Below, piece by piece: positions 1 through 7,903 of a stretch of 64,000 nucleotides of DNA (within the stretch, counting starts at the first letter, position 1; each line of letters begins with the position of its first letter). This stretch comes from Acidobacteriota bacterium. GTDB taxonomy: Bacteria > Acidobacteriota > Terriglobia > Terriglobales > Acidobacteriaceae. The position numbers and the translations under genes were made by a program. The notes beneath the pieces are model-generated. The model ran no database searches, had not been told where the DNA came from, and saw only the letters and a program-made list of their open reading frames with translations. Location of the stretch: NCBI GenBank assembly GCA_018268915.1, contig JAFDVQ010000011.1:62001-126000 (forward strand). Reading direction: 5' to 3'.

Positions 1-468
1 GATGTCGTGAGAGTGATCGGTGCGGCCCTTATACGAAGTGGCGAAGTCGGGGGTTTTGATCTTGTGGAAGTCAAAAATCTTCTTCGCGATGGACTTGTCC
101 TGAGCGAGGAAGAGGGCCTGTGGGCCACCGCCGGTGTAAGGAATGTGAATCAGTTCGAGATACGCGGCGATATTTTTGTCCATCTTGTCGTCGCCGGCAT
201 AGGACTCCGTGAGATTGACGATGAGGTCGGCGCCGCACCTGGCGAGCGCAACGAGCGATTGGTTTTTGCCGTCGAGGACGTAGTAGGAGGGCTCGTGGCC
301 AAGCTTGGTGAGCGCTTCGAAGATTTCTTCCCGATCGTGCATCGGGTCTTTTTTCTTCTTCAAGCGCTTGCCGTTTTTGCCGCGCGGCGCTTTGACCGGC
401 TCTGGCTCCGGCTCAGGCGGGCCTTCTTCCCATACATCGTGCAGGATCGTGACTTTCAGGTTTGCCAT
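1..468 (-). CDS. ATP-grasp ligase, D-Ala-D-Ala ligase-like (N-terminal part)
   Basis: The reading frame starts at an ATG at 468 and is open for 156 codons to the left edge, so the gene is cut by the window. A GAGG ribosome site lies just upstream. The product begins MANLKVTILHDVW, has a Lys/Arg-rich stretch (GKNGKRLKKKKD) near residues 30-40, and then reads LVALARCGADLIVNLTES followed by IPYTGGGPQALFLAQDKSIA. These resemble the N-terminal and lid-proximal parts of D-alanine-D-alanine ligase-type ATP-grasp enzymes, where a GPS/GGG loop precedes a Lys in KxxxK. The ATP-binding core lies outside the window. It starts 39 nt downstream of the metallopeptidase stop on the same strand, so the two are probably co-transcribed. 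The true substrate is unknown; a peptide or amino-acid ligase other than Ddl is quite possible. Confidence 0.75.
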   Translation of the reverse strand, partial: MANLKVTILHDVWEEGPPEPEPEPVKAPRGKNGKRLKKKKDPMHDREEIFEALTKLGHEPSYYVLDGKNQSLVALARCGADLIVNLTESYAGDDKMDKNIAAYLELIHIPYTGGGPQALFLAQDKSIAKKIFDFHKIKTPDFATSYKGRTDHSHDI

Positions 469-507
469 GTTGCCTCAACATCTTTCTCGTTCATCGTTAG
501 CCGTCAA

Positions 508-1521
508 TCAAGGCTGGATGAATTTGCCTCGAGTGATGTAGTTCATCGCGAGCGCAGTTGCGTACGCCGTGATTTCGGTCAAGTATTCTCTCTCACATTT
601 TATGTCGGCGCGCAGGTTGAGTTCACTCACTTTTGTTTCGATGGTTTCAACCAGTTTTTTCACAAGCGGGCGCTGCACACCTGTCCAGTAGTTCACTTTG
701 TCGATCAGAGTCTTGCGATTTTCGCGAAGCAGATCGACCGCGGGACGAACATTCTTTCTGCGGCGCCGCGAAACATTGAAGATGTCGCGCAGATCTGTGT
801 CGAGCGGAAGGTCGCCGGGACTGAGTTGCTGATCGAGTGCACGCTCGTAGAATTCCCCGACGGTGACGGACATTTCATCGACAGTGATGTCAGTGTCACC
901 GTGCGCGACGATTGGATCAGTATCCCTCAGCTTGCGGCCGATGCGGTCCATGTAAAGCAGCTTCTTCATCGCGCCCCAGCCCTTGTAGCGCTGACGCCAG
1001 TTCGAACGCGGAGTGAGCCACACGGCGAAGGTTTCGGCGAAGTCTTCGTCAGGATGTTTTTGTGCGTACCAGCCTTCCATGTGGCGCACAAATTGGCGCG
1101 AGAAGGGAACCGGTTTGTAGTTGTCGCGGTAGGGACGGCGAAATGGTCCGAAGCAGCTACGCCATTCTTCGGACTTGAAAAGCGCGTAGGCGTAGTTGAA
1201 TGCGTGGCCTGCTTCGTGGCGGAGATACATCATGATCTGGCGCGCGTCTTCGATGTCGTTCATGGCCGATTCAAGACGCTGGAGTTTGGGGTCCGCGAGG
1301 TAGAACGGGATGCCGATTACGGGCTCCATATTAGGGCAGCCCCACTCGTCGGTGAGGTAGCACTTGGGGCGGAACTTCTTCAGGCCCTTGGTCTCAAGCT
1401 CCTGATAGAGCTGCTGGACGAAGCGCTCAAGCGGGGATCCCTCCAGCTTTAAGCCCAGCTGTTGGATGGGCTTAGAGAGGATTTCTTGAACCTCTACGGG
1501 TGCTTTTTCGAAGTTAGCCAC
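508..1521 (-). CDS. putative zinc-binding metallopeptidase
   Basis: The 337-residue protein matches the putative zinc-binding metallopeptidase family found next to ATP-grasp genes in several phyla. Visible motifs are WGCPNMEPVIGIPFYLAD near residues 60-77, the gluzincin-like motif HEAGH at 102-106, and HPDEDFAETFAVWL at about 156-169, whose Glu163 could be the third zinc ligand. There is no signal peptide or membrane segment, so it should be cytoplasmic. The start used is a GTG at 1521 with only a weak ribosome site; no Met occurs before residue 65, which falls inside the conserved region, so a start near here is needed. The gene is immediately upstream of the ATP-grasp ligase. A ligase-peptidase pair suggests making and trimming a peptide-like bond, but this is inference. 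Confidence 0.82.
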   Translation of the reverse strand: MANFEKAPVEVQEILSKPIQQLGLKLEGSPLERFVQQLYQELETKGLKKFRPKCYLTDEWGCPNMEPVIGIPFYLADPKLQRLESAMNDIEDARQIMMYLRHEAGHAFNYAYALFKSEEWRSCFGPFRRPYRDNYKPVPFSRQFVRHMEGWYAQKHPDEDFAETFAVWLTPRSNWRQRYKGWGAMKKLLYMDRIGRKLRDTDPIVAHGDTDITVDEMSVTVGEFYERALDQQLSPGDLPLDTDLRDIFNVSRRRRKNVRPAVDLLRENRKTLIDKVNYWTGVQRPLVKKLVETIETKVSELNLRADIKCEREYLTEITAYATALAMNYITRGKFIQP

Positions 1522-1642
1522 AGATGGTGAAGGGTAGCACAGCGACCTTAGCTGCCAGCTACAAGCTACCAGCAGTTAGCAAGACCGGTAGTAACGGAGG
1601 AGGCAGGCTCGTGTCGCAGGCTCTGCCAAGTGCAGAGGGGGG

Positions 1643-3205
1643 TCAGCCGAGGCGAGCCATGGAGAGGTCGAAGGAACTGGACTTTGGAGCGTCGGCCGGA
1701 GCCTCGGTGGGAAGGAACACAGTGCAGACGGTGCCGGGGCTTCGATGGGTAGAGCCTTCGCGGCTCTGGAAACGGATGCTCCCGCCGTGCTTCTCGACGA
1801 TCCCGCGGCAAATCCAGAGACCGAGCCCGGTTCCAGTGATCCCCTTGGTCGAGTAGAAAGGCTCGAAGAGACGGTTCTGGGTCTCAGGATTCATGCCGAT
1901 TCCGGTGTCGGCAATCGTGAGCCTGACGCCTTCCTGTCCAGATTCAGGATCGATGGCATGACGAGTGCGAATGATAAGACGTCCCCCGCGAGGCATGGCG
2001 TCGAGTGAGTTGGCGATGATGTTGGTGATCAGATGACGCACTTCGCCGTCGTGAATGACGAGCCGGGGAATGTCCCCAAGGTGCTTCTCCACCACGACGT
2101 TATGTTTTGTGAAACGAGAAGAGAGCACGGCAAACACGGTGTCAAGCAGTTCATGGAGATCGGTGGATCGCGCGTGGGTTGAAGAGCGATGGAAGCGCAG
2201 GGTCTGAACGGTGATCTGCGAAATACGCGAGAGCTCGGACTGAGCAGTCTCGAGGAATCGGCGTGCATCAGGCGGCAGCTCGCAGTGATCAATCAGGTAG
2301 AGACAGTTGGTGATGGCTTCCAGCGGGTTGTTGACTTCGTGAGCAATCACTGCGGCAAGGCGACCCGCGACCGCCAGCTTCTCGCTTCTGCGCAACATCT
2401 CCTCGCTCTTCTTTCGCATGCTGATGTCGGCGATGAAGACAGCGAGGCGGCGATCTTCTAGCGGGTTCTCGGGGTTGAGAACGGTTACCGCTACGAGGAC
2501 GTCTAGGGACTTGCCATCTGCGAGACGGCAGGTGGATTCAAAGAGAGACTCCTGCGGATCGGAGGGCCGGGCCTGCAGCGCGGAGACAATTCGCGAAGAG
2601 TCAGGGAAGAGCGTTGTGAGCGAACAATCTCCTGCGCGCACCGATCCCGGAACATAGTGGAGCATGGATTCGATGGCGCTATTGGCGTAGACCACGCGCT
2701 GGTCTGCATCGGAGATCAACAACCCCAGCGGCATTGCGGCGACCAGACGATCGAATCGGCTTTCTGATGCCAGCAGGGCTTGCTGCGCGGCCTGCTCGCG
2801 GCGGCGACTGATGGCTTCAGTGAGTTCGCGTTCGATCGCGGGCACGAGGCGAACCAGGTTCTGCTTGCTGATGTAGTCGGCCGCACCGGCGCGCATGGAG
2901 GAGACCGCGGTCTCTTCTGTTACTGCGCCGGAGAGCATGATGAAGGGTATGTCGAGACGACTGCTTTTGAGAAGCGCGAGTGCTGCCGGCCCACTGAAAT
3001 TGGGAAGGTTGTAGTCGGCCAGGATGACGTCGGGTGAAGCGTCAGCATCCAGAAGCGCGCGCATTTCCGTTGCCGTCTCGACGCGGTCGATGGACGGCTG
3101 AAATCCATGTCGGCGCAAGTACCTTTCGATCAGGAACGCGTCTTCAGGATTGTCCTCGATGAGCAGGACGTGTAGGGGCTTCGTGCTCAATTCGCCGGGG
3201 GACAT
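1643..3205 (-). CDS. hybrid sensor histidine kinase (REC-PAS-HisKA-HATPase)
   Basis: A response-regulator receiver domain comes first (DNPED acidic pocket, phospho-acceptor Asp about residue 64 in DVILADYNLP). It is followed by a PAS-like domain (about 145-270), a HisKA H-box with HEVNNPLEA (His about 289) and an ATPase domain with the N box (ITNIIANSLDAM) and G boxes (ADTGIGM, GTGLGLWICR). It lacks membrane segments, so it is cytoplasmic. The frame can be extended to a TTG at 3223, but the ATG at 3205 is preferred. Either way it overlaps the 3' end of the upstream CheY-like gene (19 nt with the ATG), which implies translational coupling. The receiver probably takes phosphate from, or is read together with, the upstream kinase and regulator. 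Confidence 0.88.
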   Translation of the reverse strand: MSPGELSTKPLHVLLIEDNPEDAFLIERYLRRHGFQPSIDRVETATEMRALLDADASPDVILADYNLPNFSGPAALALLKSSRLDIPFIMLSGAVTEETAVSSMRAGAADYISKQNLVRLVPAIERELTEAISRRREQAAQQALLASESRFDRLVAAMPLGLLISDADQRVVYANSAIESMLHYVPGSVRAGDCSLTTLFPDSSRIVSALQARPSDPQESLFESTCRLADGKSLDVLVAVTVLNPENPLEDRRLAVFIADISMRKKSEEMLRRSEKLAVAGRLAAVIAHEVNNPLEAITNCLYLIDHCELPPDARRFLETAQSELSRISQITVQTLRFHRSSTHARSTDLHELLDTVFAVLSSRFTKHNVVVEKHLGDIPRLVIHDGEVRHLITNIIANSLDAMPRGGRLIIRTRHAIDPESGQEGVRLTIADTGIGMNPETQNRLFEPFYSTKGITGTGLGLWICRGIVEKHGGSIRFQSREGSTHRSPGTVCTVFLPTEAPADAPKSSSFDLSMARLG

Positions 3206-3612
3206 TCGTTCAGCACCAGCCAATACATGCCAAGTTGCCGGGTGGCCTCGGCGAAATCAGTGAAGTTGACCGGCTTGCGTATATAGCTGTTGACGCCGAG
3301 TTGATAGGAGCGGATGACATCGCGCTCTTCGTCAGAGGAGGTGAGGACGACGACGGGAAGCATACGGGTAGCATCGCTCTCGCGGATACGGCGAAGAACT
3401 TCGAGGCCGTCGAGCTTGGGAAGTTTGAGATCGAGCAGGATGACCTGGGGCTTCAGCGGTTCTGCGCCGAAGAGTGTCTCGATGGCTTCGCTGCCATCTC
3501 GGGCAACGTGGATGTCGTTCGCGATGTTTGCTTTCTTGAGGGCCCGGATCGTGAGGACCTCGTGATCTGGATCGTCCTCAACGAGAAGAATGGTACGGCT
3601 GGTCGTCGACAT
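3187..3612 (-). CDS. CheY-like single-domain response regulator (Rcp1 type)
   Basis: The 141-residue protein is a lone receiver domain. It has the acidic pocket VEDDPDHE, the phospho-acceptor Asp61 in LLDLKLPKLDGLEVL, Thr91 in VVLTSSDEE and Lys113 in IRKPVNF. The sequence and the slightly extended C-terminus resemble Rcp1-type regulators that pair with phytochrome-like kinases. No output domain is present, so it acts by protein-protein contact. It sits 5 nt downstream of the CHASE3 kinase gene and overlaps the next kinase gene, giving a tight kinase-regulator-kinase operon. Confidence 0.9.
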   Translation of the reverse strand: MSTTSRTILLVEDDPDHEVLTIRALKKANIANDIHVARDGSEAIETLFGAEPLKPQVILLDLKLPKLDGLEVLRRIRESDATRMLPVVVLTSSDEERDVIRSYQLGVNSYIRKPVNFTDFAEATRQLGMYWLVLNECPPAN

Positions 3613-3617
3613 GGCGG

Positions 3618-5048
3618 TTATTCTAACGAAAAGAAAAAGGTTGCGCCATTATTGACCTCGCTGGTGGCCCAGATCTTGCCATGATGGCGATGCACGATGC
3701 GGGACACGGTTGCGAGCCCAATTCCAGAGCCTTTGAAATCCTTGTCTCCATGCAGGCGGTGGAATGCGGAGAAGAGGCGGTCGGCATACGCCATGTCGAA
3801 CCCCGCACCATTGTCGCGTACGAAGTATGCGTTCTGCTCCAGATCCCGGCCGAATTCGATGACTGCAGACGGGATTCGCGATGTGAACTTGACGGAGTTG
3901 CCGAAGAGATTTTCGAGCGCGACGCGGATGAGCCTTTGATCGCCGATGGCATTCAAACCCGGCTCGATGCGGAACTCGATGGAGCGATCTGGATTTTCCT
4001 GGACAAGGGTCGATGCCACTGAATCGGCGAGGCCTGAGAGGTCGAACTCTGAACTTTCGACTTCCCCGCGGGTGATGCGGGAGAGTTGCAGTAGTGCGTC
4101 AATGAGCTGGCCCATCCGCTGCACCCCGGCGCGAATGCGTCGGATATAGTCCTTCCCGTTCTCATCTACGGCTTCTGCATAGTCTTCTTCGAGCGCGAGG
4201 CTGAAACCGTCTACAGTGCGGAGCGGAGCACGGAGATCGTGCGATACGGAATAGGAGAATGCCTCAAGCTCGCGGTTGGTCGCTTCGAGCTCGGAGGTTC
4301 GCTGATTGACCCGTCGCTCGAGTGTTTCGTTTAATTCGCGGATCTCGGCGGTGGAGGCGATGATATGCTCGTTGGCTTCGCGAAGCTCCACGGCTTGAAG
4401 TTCGGTCTTCCGACGGAGCTCGCGCTCGCGATAGAGGTATCGCGACATGACCACGATGAGGATGATGTCGAGGATGGTAGCGAGGGTAACGGTGATGCGG
4501 GTACGAATATCGGCCGTGCGTGCCTCGGCAAGCCGAACTTCAAGTAGCCGTGTTTCCTCCGCCTGCATGTCTTTGCCGATCTGGCGGAGAGCGTCCATCT
4601 CGATCTTGCCCCGCTCGGTGACGGCGAGTGCAGCCTGGGCCATGGAGGTACCGCCCTGGCGGAGGTCGATGGCGTGTTCGAGTAGCTGATTCCGAACAGT
4701 GATGCGGTTTCGCATGTCGGCAAGGCGCGACTGTTGCGACGCGTTGTCGGCCGTGAGCCGCTGGAACAAATCGAGCTCGCGGGGGAGTTCTCGCTCGGCA
4801 GTGCTGAATGGCTCGAGGAAACGGGGATCGCCGGTGATTAGGAATCCGCGTTCGCCGGTTTCCGCGTCTTTCTCAGACCCCATGATGATCTCAACCTGCG
4901 CGATTACCTGGTAAGTGTGCTGAACCCAGGATTGAGAGTGTTCGAGGACCGCGACGGAGCGGTACGCCACAATCGCATTGGCGCTGACGAGCAGAACCGC
5001 AACAAGGGTGAGGAGGCCAATCGAGGATTTGCGGCGAAATATGTCCAT
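3618..5048 (-). CDS. membrane sensor histidine kinase with CHASE3 domain
   Basis: From the ATG at 5048 the protein is 476 residues. TM1 (about 10-29) and TM2 (about 186-203) flank a periplasmic CHASE3 domain with the typical GERGFLITGDPRFLEPF segment (66-81). A coiled coil (about 205-265) leads to a HisKA box with SHDLRAPLRTVDGFS (His270), then N and G boxes ending FKGSGIGLATVSRIVHRHHG. The frame can be extended upstream to a GTG at 5126, but the added residues are not signal-like and the ATG puts TM1 correctly near the N-terminus. CHASE3 kinases sense unknown envelope stimuli. It is the first gene of a three-gene phosphorelay operon. Confidence 0.87.
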   Translation of the reverse strand: MDIFRRKSSIGLLTLVAVLLVSANAIVAYRSVAVLEHSQSWVQHTYQVIAQVEIIMGSEKDAETGERGFLITGDPRFLEPFSTAERELPRELDLFQRLTADNASQQSRLADMRNRITVRNQLLEHAIDLRQGGTSMAQAALAVTERGKIEMDALRQIGKDMQAEETRLLEVRLAEARTADIRTRITVTLATILDIILIVVMSRYLYRERELRRKTELQAVELREANEHIIASTAEIRELNETLERRVNQRTSELEATNRELEAFSYSVSHDLRAPLRTVDGFSLALEEDYAEAVDENGKDYIRRIRAGVQRMGQLIDALLQLSRITRGEVESSEFDLSGLADSVASTLVQENPDRSIEFRIEPGLNAIGDQRLIRVALENLFGNSVKFTSRIPSAVIEFGRDLEQNAYFVRDNGAGFDMAYADRLFSAFHRLHGDKDFKGSGIGLATVSRIVHRHHGKIWATSEVNNGATFFFSLE

Positions 5049-5278
5049 GCGCAGAGTAATTGTATGTGACTTGGATGCACCTAAAAGGACGGAGGCGGGG
5101 GGATCTGGTGCTGGAGGAAGGCGCACGGTGCGGAAAGCACAATGTTCGAACGCTCAACCACGAAGGCGAAACGAGCGTGGAAATCCGCTCTGGACGCGGC
5201 CAGCGCAAGAATGCGCAAATTCAGCGCAGATCGCGCACCAAGACACCTGGTGCGCGATCCGGAAATCTGAATTTGAAA

Positions 5279-6346
5279 TTACTCTGTGCGCAAGCCGCTG
5301 AACTGCGAGGAGCGGATGAAGGCATGAACCTGGCTGTTCGTGTCGAAGAAAACTCCGGTGATTTCTCCGGTGGCGTCCATTGCGAGGGGAATTGTGAAAT
5401 CCGAACCCGGAGCTTCAAAGACGGTGAACTTTCCGTTGAGTTCGCGCATGAAGCCGTGCATTTCAAAGGTTGAGCCATCAAAGGTGTATCCGGCGACTCG
5501 ACCGAGGAAATCGATGCCAAGCGGGACGGTGTACTCCATTCCAGGGACGTCGATCTTCACAAATTTGCCGTTAACCTGTCGCAGGAAGCCGTGCGGATCG
5601 GTTGTGCAGGATCCCGCTGGAAATGGGCACTGAAAAGCATAGGACCCGACGATCTGGCCCCAGCCGTTGATGGCGAAGGGAGTTGTGTCGGTCGGGAAAG
5701 GGCCGGGAACATCGACGTTCTTGGCTTTCCCGTTCCCGCGACGGAGGAAGCCGTGGCCTTCAGTTCCGCTGTTGTTCGTCCAGTGGCCGACAACCCACCC
5801 AACAGCATTCGTTGCTGTTGGCAACAAGGCAAAGGCATTGTCGATATCGAACAAGGTAATGTGCCCGTCTGCTTTGCGAACGAAGCCTTGAAAAGCATTA
5901 GGATTCGGCGCCGAGAGATTGGTCTGCATCCATCCGACGATCTGACCCTTGGCGTCGATTGTGGTGGCCTCCGTGTCCCAGGCATCGGGAGCGTCGAAGG
6001 TGACGATCTGACCATTTGGCTGACGCAGGAATCCATGGAAGGGCGCCACTCCATCGGGGTTTGCAGTGTAGATGCCCGTGATCTGGCCCCAGATGTTGAT
6101 GGCTGCCGGATAGGTATTCATACCGGAGACGCTGAATGTGATGATCTTCCCCGACCGTTCGCGTAGAAATCCGCGGACCAGGGTTGAATTCGAAACCGAA
6201 TAGTTGCCTGTGACCTCTCCCGCAGATGAGATCGCAGTCGGCTGGGTGCTGGCACTACCCGGTACGTCGAACGGAGTGATGGTTTGTGACTGGGAGACAG
6301 AAGATGAGAGGACTACACCAAGGCAGAGGGGAACCAAGAACTTCAC
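5279..6346 (-). CDS. secreted HAF-repeat beta-propeller-like protein
   Basis: The 355-residue protein has a Sec signal peptide (MKFLVPLCLGVVLSSSVSQS) and then about seven repeats of roughly 45 residues. Each has the pattern HGFLR..NG....FD.PG....T....IN..GQI.G.Y, the signature of probable extracellular HAF-family repeats. The start is a GTG at 6346 with AAGGAATAGG upstream. HAF proteins are common and expanded in Acidobacteriota. Their function is unknown; a surface or extracellular propeller is the usual guess. It is monocistronic here, 230 nt upstream of the CHASE3 kinase gene. Confidence 0.82.
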   Translation of the reverse strand: MKFLVPLCLGVVLSSSVSQSQTITPFDVPGSASTQPTAISSAGEVTGNYSVSNSTLVRGFLRERSGKIITFSVSGMNTYPAAINIWGQITGIYTANPDGVAPFHGFLRQPNGQIVTFDAPDAWDTEATTIDAKGQIVGWMQTNLSAPNPNAFQGFVRKADGHITLFDIDNAFALLPTATNAVGWVVGHWTNNSGTEGHGFLRRGNGKAKNVDVPGPFPTDTTPFAINGWGQIVGSYAFQCPFPAGSCTTDPHGFLRQVNGKFVKIDVPGMEYTVPLGIDFLGRVAGYTFDGSTFEMHGFMRELNGKFTVFEAPGSDFTIPLAMDATGEITGVFFDTNSQVHAFIRSSQFSGLRTE

Positions 6347-6626
6347 GATGGGCCTATTCCTTTTTGTTATGAATCGGAGAGCTTGAGTGGCCCTCGAGGT
6401 CGAACTTTATTGCACCCCAAAGGCAGATTCTGGCAGATATTCTGCATGACTCTGAGGGAGAAAGATAGAAGAATCTCTCTGAAAAGCGAATAGTTGCGAG
6501 ATGAGGTTCGCAGAGTGAGATGACGCCAAAAAACATGGCGAGAAGGTACCTATGCCATGGGTACCGGGGCGTTACCCATCCCGAACGATCGGTGCAACTA
6601 CAGGAAGACGGTTTGGTGTTAAGCGG
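6347..6626. other. intergenic region, no gene seen
   Basis: No convincing coding frame exists here. The only structure noticed is a KpnI-like inverted repeat, GGTACC-tatgccatg-GGTACC, at about 6546-6566. It probably carries the promoter of the HAF-repeat gene, but no clear -10/-35 pair was identified. Confidence 0.4.
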
Positions 6627-7233
6627 CTAAACGAAGTGCATACCGGATTTCCGGATTCTTGTCTTTTCACGTTCCCGCTTGAACAACACAACGGCGATGA
6701 CTGCGAGCGCCGCTGCGACCCCCGCCGAATAGAGCACCGAGACTTTCAACAACAGCCAGCATGATGGCTTCGCCAATACCCGAGCCAATCGCAAGGACTG
6801 TCTCTGGTCCCGGGATACCGCCGTAGTCGCAAGCGAACAGGTAAGTTCCGTTTTGTTCGATTTTGAATTCGAGCACTGATCGTCCAGATCTGCTGCCGAA
6901 CGAATACGTAGTACTTGTACGGGCTTGCTGCACAGGTATCACTGCGCCACTTGAAGCGGAGGAAACATGGCAGTCCAGGCTGGCGATCGATTCCCTGGTG
7001 GAGTAAATCTTGCCGTTGACGACGGATTCTTCTTCGAGGAAGACGGTATAGGTCCTGCCTTGCAGCAAGGACAATCGTGCGCTGCCGGGAACGACAATCT
7101 GGGTGAGATTGTCCGTCATGTGGCTGAGATTGTGAAAGAGAGCGTAGATGAAAAGTCCCATTCCCAGGCAGAGGAAAGGGACTGACCAGAGACAGTGGTA
7201 GATGCTTGGGCGTATCTGTATCGGCGGGTTCAC
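6627..7233 (-). pseudogene. small membrane protein, apparent C-terminal frameshift
   Basis: The frame as read runs from a GTG at 7233 to a stop at 6667 (188 residues). It has an N-terminal TM (about 14-34), a soluble region with beta-strand character (FKIEQNGTYLFACDYGG) and then GIGEAIMLAVVESLGALFGGG, ending in a basic tail that does not look like a membrane helix. In the neighbouring frame from about 6745 the same DNA reads VSVLYSAGVAAALAVIAVVL followed by FKREREKTRIRKSG and a stop at 6627. That is a textbook membrane helix with a basic cytoplasmic tail. Removing one base near the GTTGTTGAAAGTC run (about 6750) would join the two. Either the gene is recently frameshifted or this is a sequence error. 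Function unknown. Confidence 0.55.
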
Positions 7234-7290
7234 GATTTTCGAATCAGCCGAGAGCCTGCTTTGCGATGGAGGCTCTCGGGCTGAAGAGCT

Positions 7291-7752
7291 TTAGAGAGCC
7301 TGCATGGGAGCCGGGCCTGCGGAGGCGGGCGCCTGGTCCAGAACCTGCGAGAAGCCAGCGATCTTGACCCAGTAGATGATCCAGAGGACGAGGTAAACGA
7401 GGCCGGTGATCATATTGACGAGCGGTATGATCGAGCACGCTCCGCAGATGGCCATCGCGAGACCGATCGTCTTTCCCGGCTCGGCTTCAGTGCTGGGAAT
7501 GTTGCGCAAGCGGAACTCGTTGCCGAGAGACTTCGCCATCGCGTTAACGACCAAGAAGTTCCAGACGAGGTTGAACAACGGGATCAGAAGGAGCCAGACC
7601 ATTCCTGGTTCCATTGTCCTGGAGGAAGGGTGACACTTCTTCAGGGCCCGGGAGAGGGTGAGGATGTAGAAGATCGCGACGGCGATGCCGATGGCGAGGA
7701 AAGAGAGGAATACTGCACCTGAGAAAAGGCGAACGATGGTTGAGCTGTCCAC
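7291..7752 (-). CDS. multi-pass membrane protein, unknown function
   Basis: The frame is open from a GTG at 7800, but a second GTG at 7752 has the better ribosome site (GGGGGCTC, 4-5 nt upstream) and puts a membrane helix close to the N-terminus. From 7752 the protein has 153 residues with about four hydrophobic segments: IVRLFSGAVFLSFLAIGIAV, WLLLIPLFNLVWNFLVV, IGLAMAICGACSIIPLV and ITGLVYLVLWIIYWVKIAGF. A short Pro/Ala-rich tail follows. No family is recognised with confidence. It follows the ADOP permease gene on the same strand after about 150 nt. Confidence 0.65.
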   Translation of the reverse strand: MDSSTIVRLFSGAVFLSFLAIGIAVAIFYILTLSRALKKCHPSSRTMEPGMVWLLLIPLFNLVWNFLVVNAMAKSLGNEFRLRNIPSTEAEPGKTIGLAMAICGACSIIPLVNMITGLVYLVLWIIYWVKIAGFSQVLDQAPASAGPAPMQAL

Positions 7753-7903
7753 GCAGAGCCCCCAGAGATGACGTTGTAAATTCGTCCGACATCGTAGCAC
7801 GTAGCAAGGGGATGTGGAATTGAAAAGGGCGCTGTATCGAGGCAGACGCCCTATTTGCTAGCCGATTCAGTTCAAGTCAATCCGACAGCAATCCGACGAT
7901 TCC

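Noticed and set aside
7..1452. Long plus-strand open frame of 481 codons
   Set aside because: It is the antisense of the ATP-grasp and metallopeptidase genes, which carry clear family motifs; high G+C makes long shadow frames common.
1621..1637. CTCTGC/GCAGAG hairpin after the hybrid kinase as a terminator
   Set aside because: The stem is 6 bp and no T-run follows on the coding strand.
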